DNA from: a bacterium
Lineage (GTDB): Bacteria; Arandabacterota; Arandabacteria; Arandabacterales; Arandabacteraceae
Assembly: GCA_025774845.1 (NCBI GenBank)
Contig: JALGZP010000013.1
Span: 1-40,360 of the forward strand
Length of the DNA stretch: 40,360 nucleotides
Direction: 5' to 3'
Positions 7,703 through 16,876 of this stretch are shown here, piece by piece. The notes below the pieces were generated by a model. It worked only from the letters and a program-made list of their open reading frames with translations. It ran no database searches and was not told the origin of the DNA. How positions within the stretch are numbered: the first letter of the stretch is position 1; the number at the start of each line of letters is the position of its first letter. Position numbers and translations under genes: made by a program.

Positions 7703-10177
7703 ATGAAAGTTAAACTCTTTTCGGTTCTCGCGGCGGTTGTCTTGCTGACCCTCCCGATGCTTGCTTCTGGCGTCCCGGGAGATGCGGTGCGCACGATCAC
7801 CGTCCCGGTCCCGAGTCCTGGCCTCGATCCCGGGATCGGAATCGCAGTGGACTGTGATGGCAAGCTTTACTACACCAATAGCTACCAGGCTACGCTCTAC
7901 TTTACAGACGCGGTCGGAACTGATCTGGGTAGCGTACCCATTACAGATGTAGGGACGGGGCTGCCTGTATCGGTCGGCGCCATCTCGTGGGATGCAACCC
8001 GGGGAATGCTCTGGGGCGGCACGGACAATTCGGGGGTGCCCTGTCAGATCTACCTGATCGATCCGGTAACGGGCGATGCGGTCTGGCAGTTTACCGCCTG
8101 TACAAGCAGCGGTATCGGCTTCTGTGATGGTATCGCCTACGATGGGACCGATGATACGGTCTGGTTCACGGATGATATCTCCAGTGACGTCTGCCACTTC
8201 CGTTCCGACGGCTTCCTTCTGGGTATCCTCTACCCCACGGATGCTGCCGGTAATCCGCTTAACCTGATAAGCGGGGTTTCGGTCGGCAAGGGTAACATTC
8301 TCTATCTCGGCAGAAACGGCCTGGGAGAGATTGTCAAGGTCGATAAAACCACGGGCGCCTACATCAGTTCCTTCGCCACGATAGGCGGAAGGGATGAGGA
8401 TCTAGAGTGTGATGTGATCAACTTCGCACCCCTTGAGGTACTCTGGTCCAAGGATGCCTGGAACAACACCGTTACTGCCATCGAAGTCGAGGAAGGTACG
8501 TGTGTGTGTCCCGGCGAGGAGCCTTGTTTTGGTATCGATCTCTGGATGGAAGACCTGATTGTCAATCCGGGTGAGAATGTCCTTGTACCGATCTACATCG
8601 AAGACGTTACCGGTTGGGGTGTTCTCGGCTTCGACATGGAGATCTGCTGGTGTGACCTCCCTGCAGGCCTGATCGAGTTTGAGTACTGTCAGATCGGTGA
8701 AGTGATGACAGCCTCAGGCTGGGGCGATCCCGTATGTGGTCCCTGTGGTGATAACTGCATCAGCATCGCAGGTGCAGGCACCGGACCGCTTGTGGGCGAA
8801 GGTGTGCTCTTCTATCTTAAGTTTGCTGTGAGCACGAATGCCAAGCCTTGCATGTGCTGTGACATCCGGTTCACCCACATCAATCTCTACGATCCTGAGG
8901 ATCCGCTGGATGTGTGTTGGGAAGATGGCTCCCTCTGTGTCGAGTGGTGTGATGTTGAAGGTACCGTCAATTACTGGAAGTGCTGTTTTGATGAGTGTGA
9001 TGAGCCGTATTTCATCAGGCAACTTGATGGAGCCTATATACACATTTCGGACTGTGTTAACAACCACATCGAGAGCCAGTACACGGATGTCGACGGGTAC
9101 TACCTGTTTGACTGTCTCGATCCGCTTGCTGAGGCCGGCGGTTGCTACTGGCTGACCATAGACTACTGTCCGATCCTTCCCTGTGTCACCTCGATGGATG
9201 CAGCCCTTGTGCTCCAGAACGTGGTGTGCCTGGATGATCTGGATGACTGCCCGTTCAACGTGGCCGGTGGCATTGTCTATCCACAGCAGGTGGCGGCCGA
9301 TGTGAACTGCAGTGGTGTTATAACATCACTTGATGCTTCCTACATTCTGCAGTACTCGGTGGGGCTCATCAACATCTTCCCGTGTCCTGATCCGTGGAGG
9401 TTCTACGCCATTCCGGGCAACACCGTTACCAGTTGTCCCGGTACGGTTGACTGGATCGGGGTAATGTACGGTGATGTCAACGGATGCCCCGAGTGTCCAC
9501 CGAGTGGACTTCTCGCGGCAGCAGGTCCGACTCAGGCGTCGGTCAAGCTGGGTAGAGCGGTTCACTTCGATGACCGGGTAGAGATTCCTGTCAAGGTGAA
9601 GGACTCTCAGGATGTGATGGCCGTGGATCTTACCGTCAACTATGACGTGACCGACTTCTCGGTTGCCTCGGTTGAGGGTATAGGTCTGGCTGACGGCTTC
9701 TCGATGGCTTATAACCCTGTAAGCGGCGAGCTTCGTATCGCTATGGCAGGTATGACCAGGTTCAGTGGTAATGGCAAGATAGCCAAGATCACGCTTGAGA
9801 AGAACCAGCCAGTGGCTACGACAGCCGGGGTGAGCATATCCGAAGCCTACTTCAACGACACGGAAGTAAGGGTAGAGGGTAACCAGGCAGAGCGTAAGGT
9901 TGCGTTCGGTCTTGGTCCCATTGCTCCCAACCCGTTTGTTGATGGCACATCGGTGAAGTTCAGCATGGCCAGGAGTGCGCCGGTGACCTTGAGCATCTAC
10001 AATGTCAATGGCCAGTTGGTTAAGACACTTGTAGATGGCGAGATGTCAGCAGGTGCGCAGCAGGTAACATGGGACGGCAGTGACATGGCAGGTAATACGG
10101 CAGCACGCGGTGTCTACTTCTGTCGCATGAGCACCGAGGACTTCACAGCTACAACGAAGATCCTGAGAATGCAGTAG
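7703..10177 (+). CDS. Secreted beta-propeller plus Cys-rich cohesin/dockerin/FlgD-like protein
   Basis: 824 residues from the ATG at 7703, which has GGGAGG 8 bases upstream; ATGs at 7700 and 7697 are closer to it. A signal peptide covers about 1-22. Residues 25-265 are an SMP-30/YncE-like propeller with repeated blades (GIAVDCDGKLYYTN, AISWDATRGMLWGG, GIAYDGTDDTVWFTDD). From residue 278 it is a close copy of the preceding protein: cohesin-like domain, Cna-B-like unit, dockerin-like pair with one good calcium loop (ADVNCSGVITSLDA), second cohesin-like domain and FlgD-like C-terminus ending TKILRMQ. The propeller seems to be an addition or something lost by the first copy. The FlgD-like tail probably serves surface sorting or anchoring; ligands are unknown. 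Confidence 0.87.
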   Translation: MKVKLFSVLAAVVLLTLPMLASGVPGDAVRTITVPVPSPGLDPGIGIAVDCDGKLYYTNSYQATLYFTDAVGTDLGSVPITDVGTGLPVSVGAISWDATRGMLWGGTDNSGVPCQIYLIDPVTGDAVWQFTACTSSGIGFCDGIAYDGTDDTVWFTDDISSDVCHFRSDGFLLGILYPTDAAGNPLNLISGVSVGKGNILYLGRNGLGEIVKVDKTTGAYISSFATIGGRDEDLECDVINFAPLEVLWSKDAWNNTVTAIEVEEGTCVCPGEEPCFGIDLWMEDLIVNPGENVLVPIYIEDVTGWGVLGFDMEICWCDLPAGLIEFEYCQIGEVMTASGWGDPVCGPCGDNCISIAGAGTGPLVGEGVLFYLKFAVSTNAKPCMCCDIRFTHINLYDPEDPLDVCWEDGSLCVEWCDVEGTVNYWKCCFDECDEPYFIRQLDGAYIHISDCVNNHIESQYTDVDGYYLFDCLDPLAEAGGCYWLTIDYCPILPCVTSMDAALVLQNVVCLDDLDDCPFNVAGGIVYPQQVAADVNCSGVITSLDASYILQYSVGLINIFPCPDPWRFYAIPGNTVTSCPGTVDWIGVMYGDVNGCPECPPSGLLAAAGPTQASVKLGRAVHFDDRVEIPVKVKDSQDVMAVDLTVNYDVTDFSVASVEGIGLADGFSMAYNPVSGELRIAMAGMTRFSGNGKIAKITLEKNQPVATTAGVSISEAYFNDTEVRVEGNQAERKVAFGLGPIAPNPFVDGTSVKFSMARSAPVTLSIYNVNGQLVKTLVDGEMSAGAQQVTWDGSDMAGNTAARGVYFCRMSTEDFTATTKILRMQ
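8531..10177 (+). repeat. Copy 2 of the 1.64-kb tandem gene duplication
   Basis: Pairs with 5959-7602. The similarity begins at the cohesin-like domain (Ile-Asp then DLIVNPG) and runs to the stop codon. Confidence 0.85.
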
Positions 10178-10184
10178 GACTTTT

Positions 10185-10206
10185 GCGGTAGAGCGTTTAC
10201 TACCGC
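10185..10206 (+). repeat. Short hairpin after the second Cys-rich gene
   Basis: GCGGTAG (10185-10191) and CTACCGC (10200-10206) form a perfect 7-base stem with an 8-base loop, 7 bases after the stop codon. Confidence 0.5.
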
Positions 10207-10220
10207 CAATGCAGACAGCG

Positions 10221-10254
10221 GGGGGCACGCCCACGAAGCGTGCCCCCTTGCTCT
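10221..10254 (+). terminator. Probable rho-independent terminator
   Basis: A perfect 10-base stem GGGGGCACGC (10221-10230) / GCGTGCCCCC (10238-10247) with a 7-base loop is followed by TTGCTCTT, a pyrimidine-rich tail. Confidence 0.65.
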
Positions 10255-10308
10255 TGAGTCTTGCTTATGTGTATGGGGCGGCTTCATCTTAGTGAGGGAG
10301 GTGGCGTG

Positions 10309-11106
10309 ATGAATTCAGCAAGAAGGGTACTGGCGTCGGTCGGCTTCTGCATGCTCCTGGGATTTCTCTCCGGCGCAGTTGCCATGGCAGGGACTATCGA
10401 ACTCACAGTACCTGATACATGTGCTGTTCAAGGGGATACGCTCTGGCTGCCTGTCTACACAACCGATGTCACGGATTCAGGCGTGCTGGGGTACGATCTC
10501 GATGTCAAGTATGACTCCAACTTTGTCGAGATCGAGGACGTGACCACGGTCGGGTCCATTTCCGAGATATGGGGTGACGGTTTTCTCATATGGAACGTGC
10601 TTGCGGGCCAGGACACACTGAGAATCGGGAATGCAGGGTTCGGCACCCCTCTCACGGGCGAGGGCATTCTTGTCTTTATCGGTATGAGGATACTGGCAAC
10701 CGCCCCGGGTGACTCAACGGCGGAGATCATTGTCACCAAGGCCATACTCCGGGATGACCCGGGGAAACCACCGGTCATCACACATCCAGGTTCGCTCACC
10801 ATAGGGTGCGGTGCCGGCATAGATGCTATAGACGAAGACTCACAGTCACTGAGGATCCAGCGGATGGGCCCATCGAGAGTGCGGTGGCATATTGAGTCGG
10901 AGGACGACTCGATCGGGGATCTCAGGATCTACAGCGCACGAGGAAGACTCATAACCGCCATCAGGCGGGAGACTTCCGAGGAGGCCTCATCATTCACCTG
11001 GAACGGCTGTGACCGCTCGGGAAGAGATGTCGCCGGTGGGATCTACTTCTACGAAGTCAAGTCGGGAAGGCGTCGCTGGACCGGAAAGGTTCATATTTCG
11101 AGGTAG
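10309..11106 (+). CDS. Secreted cohesin-domain protein with FlgD-like C-terminus
   Basis: 265 residues from the ATG at 10309, preceded by GGGAGGTGG. An N-terminal signal peptide (core VLASVGFCMLLGFLSGAVAMA) leads to a single cohesin-like domain at about 29-166: IELTVPDTCAVQGDTLWLPV, GVLGYDLDVKYD, GEGILVFIGMRI. Residues about 178-265 form a short FlgD-like sorting or Ig domain (LRIYSARGRLI, FTWNGCDRSGRDVAGGIYFY). Unlike the two upstream proteins it has few cysteines and no dockerin. Cohesin and dockerin-like modules encoded side by side suggest possible protein-protein docking at the cell surface, but cohesin-like folds also occur without any dockerin partner, so this is only a hypothesis. Confidence 0.85.
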   Translation: MNSARRVLASVGFCMLLGFLSGAVAMAGTIELTVPDTCAVQGDTLWLPVYTTDVTDSGVLGYDLDVKYDSNFVEIEDVTTVGSISEIWGDGFLIWNVLAGQDTLRIGNAGFGTPLTGEGILVFIGMRILATAPGDSTAEIIVTKAILRDDPGKPPVITHPGSLTIGCGAGIDAIDEDSQSLRIQRMGPSRVRWHIESEDDSIGDLRIYSARGRLITAIRRETSEEASSFTWNGCDRSGRDVAGGIYFYEVKSGRRRWTGKVHISR

Positions 11107-11133
11107 CTAAGCCGAAGCCAACCCAAAAAGCGT

Positions 11134-11163
11134 TTGACTCCTCTCCCACCATCCACATACAAT
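11134..11163 (+). promoter_or_regulatory. Sigma70-type promoter of the propionyl-CoA carboxylase operon
   Basis: TTGACT (11134-11139), 18 bases, TACAAT (11158-11163); both boxes match 5 of 6. It lies about 85 bases ahead of the first gene of the operon. Confidence 0.55.
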
Positions 11164-11249
11164 AACAGGGATTGTGTCACTTCCATACTCTGAAATTCTG
11201 GGCGTGAAGAGGTGGCAAACTCACATATGCCAAGAGGTAGGTGATAACC

Positions 11250-12806
11250 TTGGGTAAAACAACCCAGGATAGGATCGAGGAACTCAAGCAGAAGAAGGAG
11301 AAGGTCGAACTCGGCGGTGGAAAGGCAAGAATAGAGAAGCTCCACGATGCCGGCAAACTGGCCGCCAGAGAGAGGATCCACCTCCTGCTTGACGAAGGTA
11401 GTTTCCAGGAACTGGGTGTATTTGTAACCCACCGTTGTCAGGACTTCGGTATGCCCGACCGCAAGGTCGTTGGAGATGGTGTCGTCGCAGGCCATGGCAC
11501 AGTCAACGGCCGGAAGGTATTCATATTCGCCCAGGACTTCACTGTCTTCGGTGGGACGATGGGTGAGATGAATGCAAAGAAGATATGCCGGATAATGGAC
11601 CTGGCGATGGAAAACGGTGCTCCCGTCATCGGTCTCAACGACTCGGGAGGGGCTCGCATCCAGGAGGGCGTAGCTAGTCTCGGCGGCTACGCAGATGTCT
11701 TCTTGAGGAACACGCTCGCCTCGGGTGTGGTACCGCAGATATCAGCAATTCTGGGACCGTGTGCAGGAGGGGCGGTCTACTCCCCTGCCATAACCGACTT
11801 CATCTTCATGGTGAAGACAACGAGTCACATGTTTATTACGGGACCCAACGTAATAAGATCGGTGACCGGAGAAGAGGTCACTTTCGAGGAACTCGGCGGA
11901 GCCCTCACCCACGCCACAAAGAGCGGGGTTGCCCACTTCGCGTGTGACGACGAACGCGATTGCTTTGCGCGTATGAAGAAACTGTTGAGTTTCCTTCCCC
12001 AGAACAACCTCGATGATCCTCCGAGGATAGAACCCTCGGATAGCCCCGATAGAAAAGAGAAGAGACTTGATGAGATAGTGCCGGACTCACCGACAAAGCC
12101 TTATGACATGCTCGAGGTGATAAGGCTCGTGATAGATGACGGGGATTTTCTCGAGGTGCATGATCACTATGCGGGGAACATCATTGTCGGGTTTGCGCGA
12201 CTGAACGGTATCCCGGTAGGCGTGGTGGCGCACCAGCCCAAGGTACTGGCCGGTACTCTGGATATCGCCTCTTCGGGCAAGGGCGCCAGATTCGTGAGGT
12301 TCTGTGATGCCTTCAACATCCCCATTGTGACTTTCGAAGACGTCCCGGGTTTCCTGCCCGGAACAGAACAGGAATACGGCGGCATTATTAAACACGGTGC
12401 CAAGCTCCTCTTCGCATACTGCGAAGCGACCGTCCCGAAGCTCACGGTCATAACGAGGAAGGCCTATGGTGGAGCTTACGACGTGATGTCCTCAAGACAC
12501 ATAAGGGGAGACTACAACATAGCCTGGCCGACTGCGGAACTCGCAGTGATGGGCCCGGAAGGCGCCGTCAACATAGTGTACCGGAAAGACATAGAGCAGG
12601 CCGAGGATCCCGAGGCAACCCGGAAGGAATTCATCGACGACTACGAGGAGAAGTTTGCCAATCCGTATGTCGCAGCATCGCTCGGATATATCGATGATGT
12701 TCTGGTACCTTCAGAAACAAGACCCGCTTTGATAAAGGCCCTTGAGATGTTGATGGACAAGCGCCAGACGCTGCCGCCTAAGAAACACGGCAACATCCCG
12801 CTTTAG
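11250..12806 (+). CDS. pccB: Propionyl-CoA carboxylase, carboxyltransferase (beta) subunit
   Basis: 518 residues, the usual size for PccB/MmdA carboxyltransferases. It transfers the carboxyl group from carboxybiotin to propionyl-CoA, giving methylmalonyl-CoA. The N-terminus ([31 protein letters not shown]) and the crotonase-fold core are typical: [24 protein letters not shown], and later [11 protein letters not shown] and [12 protein letters not shown] chose the TTG at 11250 because AGGTGAT, complementary to the 16S tail, lies 4 bases upstream and the N-terminus then fits the family; a GTG at 11241 is the alternative. Biotin carboxylase, biotin carrier, mutase and epimerase follow, and no membrane decarboxylase subunit is present, so carboxylase fits better than decarboxylase. 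Confidence 0.92.
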   Translation: MGKTTQDRIEELKQKKEKVELGGGKARIEKLHDAGKLAARERIHLLLDEGSFQELGVFVTHRCQDFGMPDRKVVGDGVVAGHGTVNGRKVFIFAQDFTVFGGTMGEMNAKKICRIMDLAMENGAPVIGLNDSGGARIQEGVASLGGYADVFLRNTLASGVVPQISAILGPCAGGAVYSPAITDFIFMVKTTSHMFITGPNVIRSVTGEEVTFEELGGALTHATKSGVAHFACDDERDCFARMKKLLSFLPQNNLDDPPRIEPSDSPDRKEKRLDEIVPDSPTKPYDMLEVIRLVIDDGDFLEVHDHYAGNIIVGFARLNGIPVGVVAHQPKVLAGTLDIASSGKGARFVRFCDAFNIPIVTFEDVPGFLPGTEQEYGGIIKHGAKLLFAYCEATVPKLTVITRKAYGGAYDVMSSRHIRGDYNIAWPTAELAVMGPEGAVNIVYRKDIEQAEDPEATRKEFIDDYEEKFANPYVAASLGYIDDVLVPSETRPALIKALEMLMDKRQTLPPKKHGNIPL

Positions 12807-12826
12807 GACCGGAGGGTGGTCCCGGA

Positions 12827-14338
12827 TTGAAGAGAAAGCCCGAGCTCTTTAAGAAGGTGCTCGTCGCAAACAGAGGAGAGATAGCGGTTCGTGTCTCCCG
12901 GGCCTTGAAGGAGATGGGAATCGAGTGTGTCTGTGTTTACTCCGAGGCCGACCGGCTCTCTTCGCATATTGCCTTCGCAGATGAGGCTTACTCCATCGGG
13001 CCCGCACCGGCAACGCAGAGTTACCTCAACATAGAACGGATAATCGAGACTGCGAAGAAATCGGGTTGTCAGGCCGTTCATCCCGGCTACGGCTTCCTCG
13101 CGGAGAGCCACGAATTCGCCCGCGCATGTGAGGACCAGGGTATTGTCTTCATCGGGCCGGGCAGCAAGTCCATAGAGCAAATGGGGTTCAAGACACAGGC
13201 CAGGAAGATAATGAAGGGCTCCGGTGTGCCGGTGATCCCGGGGGGCGAGGAGCCTTTGTCCGACGAGGCTGAGGCCATAACCCTGGCCGAGAAATTCGGG
13301 TATCCCGTCATAATCAAGGCTTCCGCAGGCGGCGGAGGCAAAGGCATGCGGATAGTCAGGGCGGCCGGCGAGATGAAATCGGCTTTCAAAACGGCGAGGA
13401 ACGAGGCCGAATCCGCCTTCGGCAACCCCGCGATATATATCGAGAAGTACATCGACAGACCCAGGCACATAGAGGTACAGATTCTCGCAGATAACTACGG
13501 CAGCATGGTCTACCTGGGAGAACGGGAATGCTCCATACAGAGGAGATACCAGAAACTCATTGAGGAGTCCCCCTCCCCCGCCATCGATGCAAAGAAGAGG
13601 AAACTGCTGGGAGAGACTGCCTTGAAGGCGGCCGAAGCGGCGGGATACAGGAATGCGGGTACGGTCGAGTTTATCCTCGACCAGTCGGGACGCTTTTATT
13701 TTCTCGAGGTCAATACGAGGCTCCAGGTCGAGCATCCTGTGACCGAACTCACCACGGGAATTGACCTGGTAAAGGAACAGATCCGAATAGCCTCCGGTTT
13801 CCCGCTTGGTATCAAGCAGAAAGACATAAAGCCTGAAGGCTCGGCAATTGAATGCAGGATATATGCTGAGGACCCGTCGAATGACTTTCTTCCGTCACTG
13901 GGAAAGATAAGCAGACTGCGGAACCCTGCGGGTCCGTGGGTACGGATGGAGAACTATGTGTACGAAGGTTACGACGTGCCCGTCTACTATGATCCACTGA
14001 TTGCGAAGCTGATAACGTGGGGACAGACAAGACCGGAAGCGCTGGCGCGAATGTCGAGAGCCCTCGAGGAATATGTGATTGAGGGAATCGAGACAACAAT
14101 CCCCTTCCATATCTGGGTGATCAGGGATGAGAACTTCAGGAAGGGCGACTTCAGTACCTCCTACATTGACGAGCATTATACGGGCAAGCCCACCGATGAG
14201 CACCGGAAGGTCCCTTCGGATGTTGCGCTCATCGCCGCGGCGATAAACCGCGTGGAGTCCACCGCGGTCCCAAAGAAGGGATCCACGGGAACTACCAACC
14301 GGTGGAAGGATACGTCAAGAAGGGAAGGCGTGTCGTGA
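12827..14338 (+). CDS. pccA: Acyl-CoA (propionyl-CoA) carboxylase, biotin carboxylase subunit
   Basis: 503 residues; carboxylates the biotin of the carrier protein using ATP and bicarbonate. The N-terminal domain starts KKVLVANRGEIAVRVSRA. The ATP-grasp domain has IIKASAGGGGKGMRIV, and EVNTRLQVEHPVTE carries metal- and ATP-binding residues. It is some 50 residues longer than the stand-alone fatty-acid AccC; the extra C-terminal tail (about 450-503) resembles the linker of PccA-type subunits that have been separated from their carrier domain. The TTG start at 12827 has GGAGGGTGG 7 bases upstream. The stop overlaps the carrier gene by 4 bases (GTGA), which suggests translational coupling. Confidence 0.92.
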   Translation: MKRKPELFKKVLVANRGEIAVRVSRALKEMGIECVCVYSEADRLSSHIAFADEAYSIGPAPATQSYLNIERIIETAKKSGCQAVHPGYGFLAESHEFARACEDQGIVFIGPGSKSIEQMGFKTQARKIMKGSGVPVIPGGEEPLSDEAEAITLAEKFGYPVIIKASAGGGGKGMRIVRAAGEMKSAFKTARNEAESAFGNPAIYIEKYIDRPRHIEVQILADNYGSMVYLGERECSIQRRYQKLIEESPSPAIDAKKRKLLGETALKAAEAAGYRNAGTVEFILDQSGRFYFLEVNTRLQVEHPVTELTTGIDLVKEQIRIASGFPLGIKQKDIKPEGSAIECRIYAEDPSNDFLPSLGKISRLRNPAGPWVRMENYVYEGYDVPVYYDPLIAKLITWGQTRPEALARMSRALEEYVIEGIETTIPFHIWVIRDENFRKGDFSTSYIDEHYTGKPTDEHRKVPSDVALIAAAINRVESTAVPKKGSTGTTNRWKDTSRREGVS

Positions 14339-14844
14339 TATACTACGCCTCCATAAACGGCAGGGATGCGAAGATCAAGATCGAGAAGAAAAACGACATG
14401 TATACTATCGAGATCGATGATCGCTCCTACGTCGTTGACAGACAGCACCTTGAGGGCTCGGGTGCGCTCTCACTCGTGGTTGACAACAAGTGCTACGAGG
14501 CGAGTGTGACAAGGAGCGACGGGGCGTTGCTCGTCTGCATATCGGGCGAGAAGTTCGAGGTAACGCTGAAGGACGAGTTGGAGTACCGCAGTGCATCTCC
14601 ATCCGCTCGTCATACCGGTCTGGAGAGCGAGGAGATCAGAGCTCCGATGCCGGGGGTTGTGGTGTGTGTGGAGGTAGAGGAAGGCCAGCGGGTAAGTGCC
14701 GGAACGGCGGCTGTCATAGTCGAGGCCATGAAAATGCAGAACGAGATCTCGGCCCCTGCCGGTGGGACGGTGAAGCAAATACTCGTTCGAGAAGGTGATG
14801 TTGTAGATTCCAGACAGGTACTTGTTGTCATAGATCGAGGTTAG
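14335..14844 (+). CDS. Biotin carrier protein of the acyl-CoA carboxylase
   Basis: 169 residues. The C-terminal 70 residues form a biotinyl domain with the biotinylation site EAMKMQNE (Lys133) and flanking IRAPMPGVV and [13 protein letters not shown]. The N-terminal 90 residues are beta-rich and probably correspond to the BT-like domain that holds carboxylase subunits together. I chose the GTG at 14335, which overlaps the pccA stop (GTGA) and has GGGAAGG 6-7 bases upstream; a GTG at 14302 would extend the protein into a larger overlap. It acts with the two preceding genes in the carboxylation of propionyl-CoA. Confidence 0.88.
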   Translation: MIYYASINGRDAKIKIEKKNDMYTIEIDDRSYVVDRQHLEGSGALSLVVDNKCYEASVTRSDGALLVCISGEKFEVTLKDELEYRSASPSARHTGLESEEIRAPMPGVVVCVEVEEGQRVSAGTAAVIVEAMKMQNEISAPAGGTVKQILVREGDVVDSRQVLVVIDRG

Positions 14845-14876
14845 GCAGCAAACAGAGGCGGACGTCGGGACACTCC

Positions 14877-16472
14877 ATGGATCGTAAGGACGCCGGGAAA
14901 GACCGCAGGACAACCTCAGGGATTCCCATAGACACAGTCTACTCCCCCACCGATCCCGATCAGGACTATACCCGCAGCCTCGGCCTTCCCGGAGAGTACC
15001 CGTTCACCAGAGGTATATACCCCAACATGTACAGAGGCCGGTTCTGGACCTTCAGGCAGTACGCGGGCTTCGGGACCTGCGAGGAGACCAATCAGCGTTT
15101 CAAGTATCTCCTGAGCCGGGGGCAGACCGGGCTTTCGGTCGCCTTCGATCTTCCGACTCAGATGGGCTATGACTCGGATGACCCGCTTTCAGAGGGTGAA
15201 GTCGGCAAGGCAGGTGTTGCGATTGACTCGGTCGAAGATATGGACAGGCTCTTCGCCGACATCCCCCTGGATAAGGTGAGCACCTCGATGACGATCAACT
15301 CCACCGCACCGGTAATCCTCGGGATGTTTGTCGTTGTCGCGGAGGGCAGAGGGATTGACAGAAAGACCCTTGCCGGCACGGTTCAGAATGATGTTCTCAA
15401 GGAATACATTGCAAGAGGCACATACATCTATCCGCCGGAACCCTCGCTCAAACTCACGACCGACATATTCTCCTTCTGTAGCAGGCACATGCCCAGGTGG
15501 AACACGATCTCGGTGAGTGGATATCATATCAGAGAGGCGGGTTCCACTGCCGTTCAGGAGATCGCTTTCACACTCGCGAACGCGATGACTTATGTCGGAC
15601 ACGCAATCGAGGCCGGACTCGATGTTGATGATTTCGCCCCGCGAATATCATTCTTCTTCAATGCCCATAACAACATTCTTGAAGAGATCGCCAAGTACAG
15701 ATCGGCCAGAAGGCTGTGGGCCCGCATCATGAAGGAGAGATTCGGCGCGAAGAAGGAGAAATCATGGATGCTGCGCTTCCACACGCAGACAGGCGGATCC
15801 ACGCTTACAGCTCAGCAGCCGCTCAACAACATCGTCCGGGTGACCCTCCAGGCGCTGGCCGCCGCGCTCGGCGGAACCCAGTCGCTGCACACCAACAGCT
15901 TCGATGAGGCGCTCTCGCTTCCCACCGAACAGGCTGTGAGAGTGGCGCTCAGGACCCAGCAGATCATAGCGCACGAAAGCGGTGTGACAGATACGGTCGA
16001 CCCGCTGGGCGGCTCATACTTCATTGAGAAACTCACGGATGAAATAGAACGGGGTGCAAGCGAGTACATCGAGCGAATCGAGTCGATGGGCGGTGTGATC
16101 AAGGCGATCGAGTCAGGGTTCATGAAGCGCGAAATCGAGACCAGCGCATACGATTACCAGAGATCCATAGAAGCCGAAGAACGCGTCGTCGTCGGAGTGA
16201 ACAGGTTCACCGGCGAGGAGGAGCAGCCCCCGACGCTCAAGGTTGACCCTGCCGCGGAAGAGGGCCAGAAGTCACGGCTCTCGGCCTTGAAGAAGAACAG
16301 GTCATCCAGAGATGTGAGCAAGTGCCTGGGGGCGATCGAATCGGCCGCGCGCAGCGGGGAAAACCTTATTGAGCCCATCATTGAAGCCACCGGAAAGAGG
16401 GCTACGCTTCAGGAGATGTGCGATGTGCTCAGGCAGGTTTACGGAACATTTGAAGAGGCAGGCAGGACATGA
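14877..16472 (+). CDS. Methylmalonyl-CoA mutase, catalytic (large) subunit without B12 domain
   Basis: 531 residues covering the substrate-binding TIM barrel of adenosylcobalamin mutases; the C-terminal B12-binding domain is absent, as in two-polypeptide mutases. It should convert (R)-methylmalonyl-CoA to succinyl-CoA. RQYAGF (Tyr62) and EYIARGTY (Arg180) match Tyr89 and Arg207 of Propionibacterium mutase, which select the carboxylated substrate; the spacing of 118 residues is exact. The paralogue at 34867-36513 has Phe and Gln at these positions. No B12-binding subunit is encoded nearby, so it must borrow one, perhaps that at 34442-34846. The SD is weak. The gene overlaps the epimerase by 4 bases (ATGA). 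Confidence 0.92.
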   Translation: MDRKDAGKDRRTTSGIPIDTVYSPTDPDQDYTRSLGLPGEYPFTRGIYPNMYRGRFWTFRQYAGFGTCEETNQRFKYLLSRGQTGLSVAFDLPTQMGYDSDDPLSEGEVGKAGVAIDSVEDMDRLFADIPLDKVSTSMTINSTAPVILGMFVVVAEGRGIDRKTLAGTVQNDVLKEYIARGTYIYPPEPSLKLTTDIFSFCSRHMPRWNTISVSGYHIREAGSTAVQEIAFTLANAMTYVGHAIEAGLDVDDFAPRISFFFNAHNNILEEIAKYRSARRLWARIMKERFGAKKEKSWMLRFHTQTGGSTLTAQQPLNNIVRVTLQALAAALGGTQSLHTNSFDEALSLPTEQAVRVALRTQQIIAHESGVTDTVDPLGGSYFIEKLTDEIERGASEYIERIESMGGVIKAIESGFMKREIETSAYDYQRSIEAEERVVVGVNRFTGEEEQPPTLKVDPAAEEGQKSRLSALKKNRSSRDVSKCLGAIESAARSGENLIEPIIEATGKRATLQEMCDVLRQVYGTFEEAGRT

Positions 16473-16876
16473 AGATTCTCGGAGTGGAACACATCGGTAT
16501 CGCCGTCAAGGAGCTTGACGAGTGCATTGAGAAGTTTGAGAATGCCCTCGATCTTAAGTGCGAGGGAAGAGAAGCGATAGAAGCCTCGGGAGTCGAGGTT
16601 GCGTTCTTTGGTTGCGGCTCAAGCAAGATAGAGTTGGTGACCCCTGCGGGAACCGAAAGCCCGATAAGCTCCTTTCTTTCAAAACGGGGCAACGCGATAC
16701 ATCACATTTGCCTCAGGGTCGAAGGGATCGACGAGTGGCTTGCATTTCTCAAGGAGAAAGGCATCGAGCTAATAGACACCGTTCCCAGAGAAGGGGCATC
16801 CGGCAAACGAGTAGCCTTTATCAGTCCGAGGTCGATGTGCAATATTCTCATCGAGCTCAGCGAGGACAAACCATGA
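16469..16876 (+). CDS. mce: Methylmalonyl-CoA epimerase
   Basis: 135 residues of the vicinal-oxygen-chelate fold, the normal size for this enzyme. It interconverts (S)- and (R)-methylmalonyl-CoA, linking the carboxylase product to the mutase. Metal-ligand motifs are visible: VEHIGIAVK (first His), KIELVTP (Glu), AIHHICLRV (second His) and NILIELSE (last Glu). The start overlaps the mutase stop and the stop overlaps the next start, both as ATGA, so the last genes of this operon are tightly coupled. Context of carboxylase plus mutase makes the assignment secure. Confidence 0.93.
   Translation: MKILGVEHIGIAVKELDECIEKFENALDLKCEGREAIEASGVEVAFFGCGSSKIELVTPAGTESPISSFLSKRGNAIHHICLRVEGIDEWLAFLKEKGIELIDTVPREGASGKRVAFISPRSMCNILIELSEDKP

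Noticed and set aside
12803-13735. 310-codon open frame on the minus strand opposite the biotin carboxylase gene
   Set aside because: It lies wholly antisense to a clearly conserved gene and its translation shows no domain; it follows from the codon bias of the real gene.
14877-16472. Possibility that the mutase at 14877 is a broken, B12-domain-deleted gene
   Set aside because: The barrel is complete, its specificity residues are intact and two-polypeptide mutases are well known, so it is probably functional.
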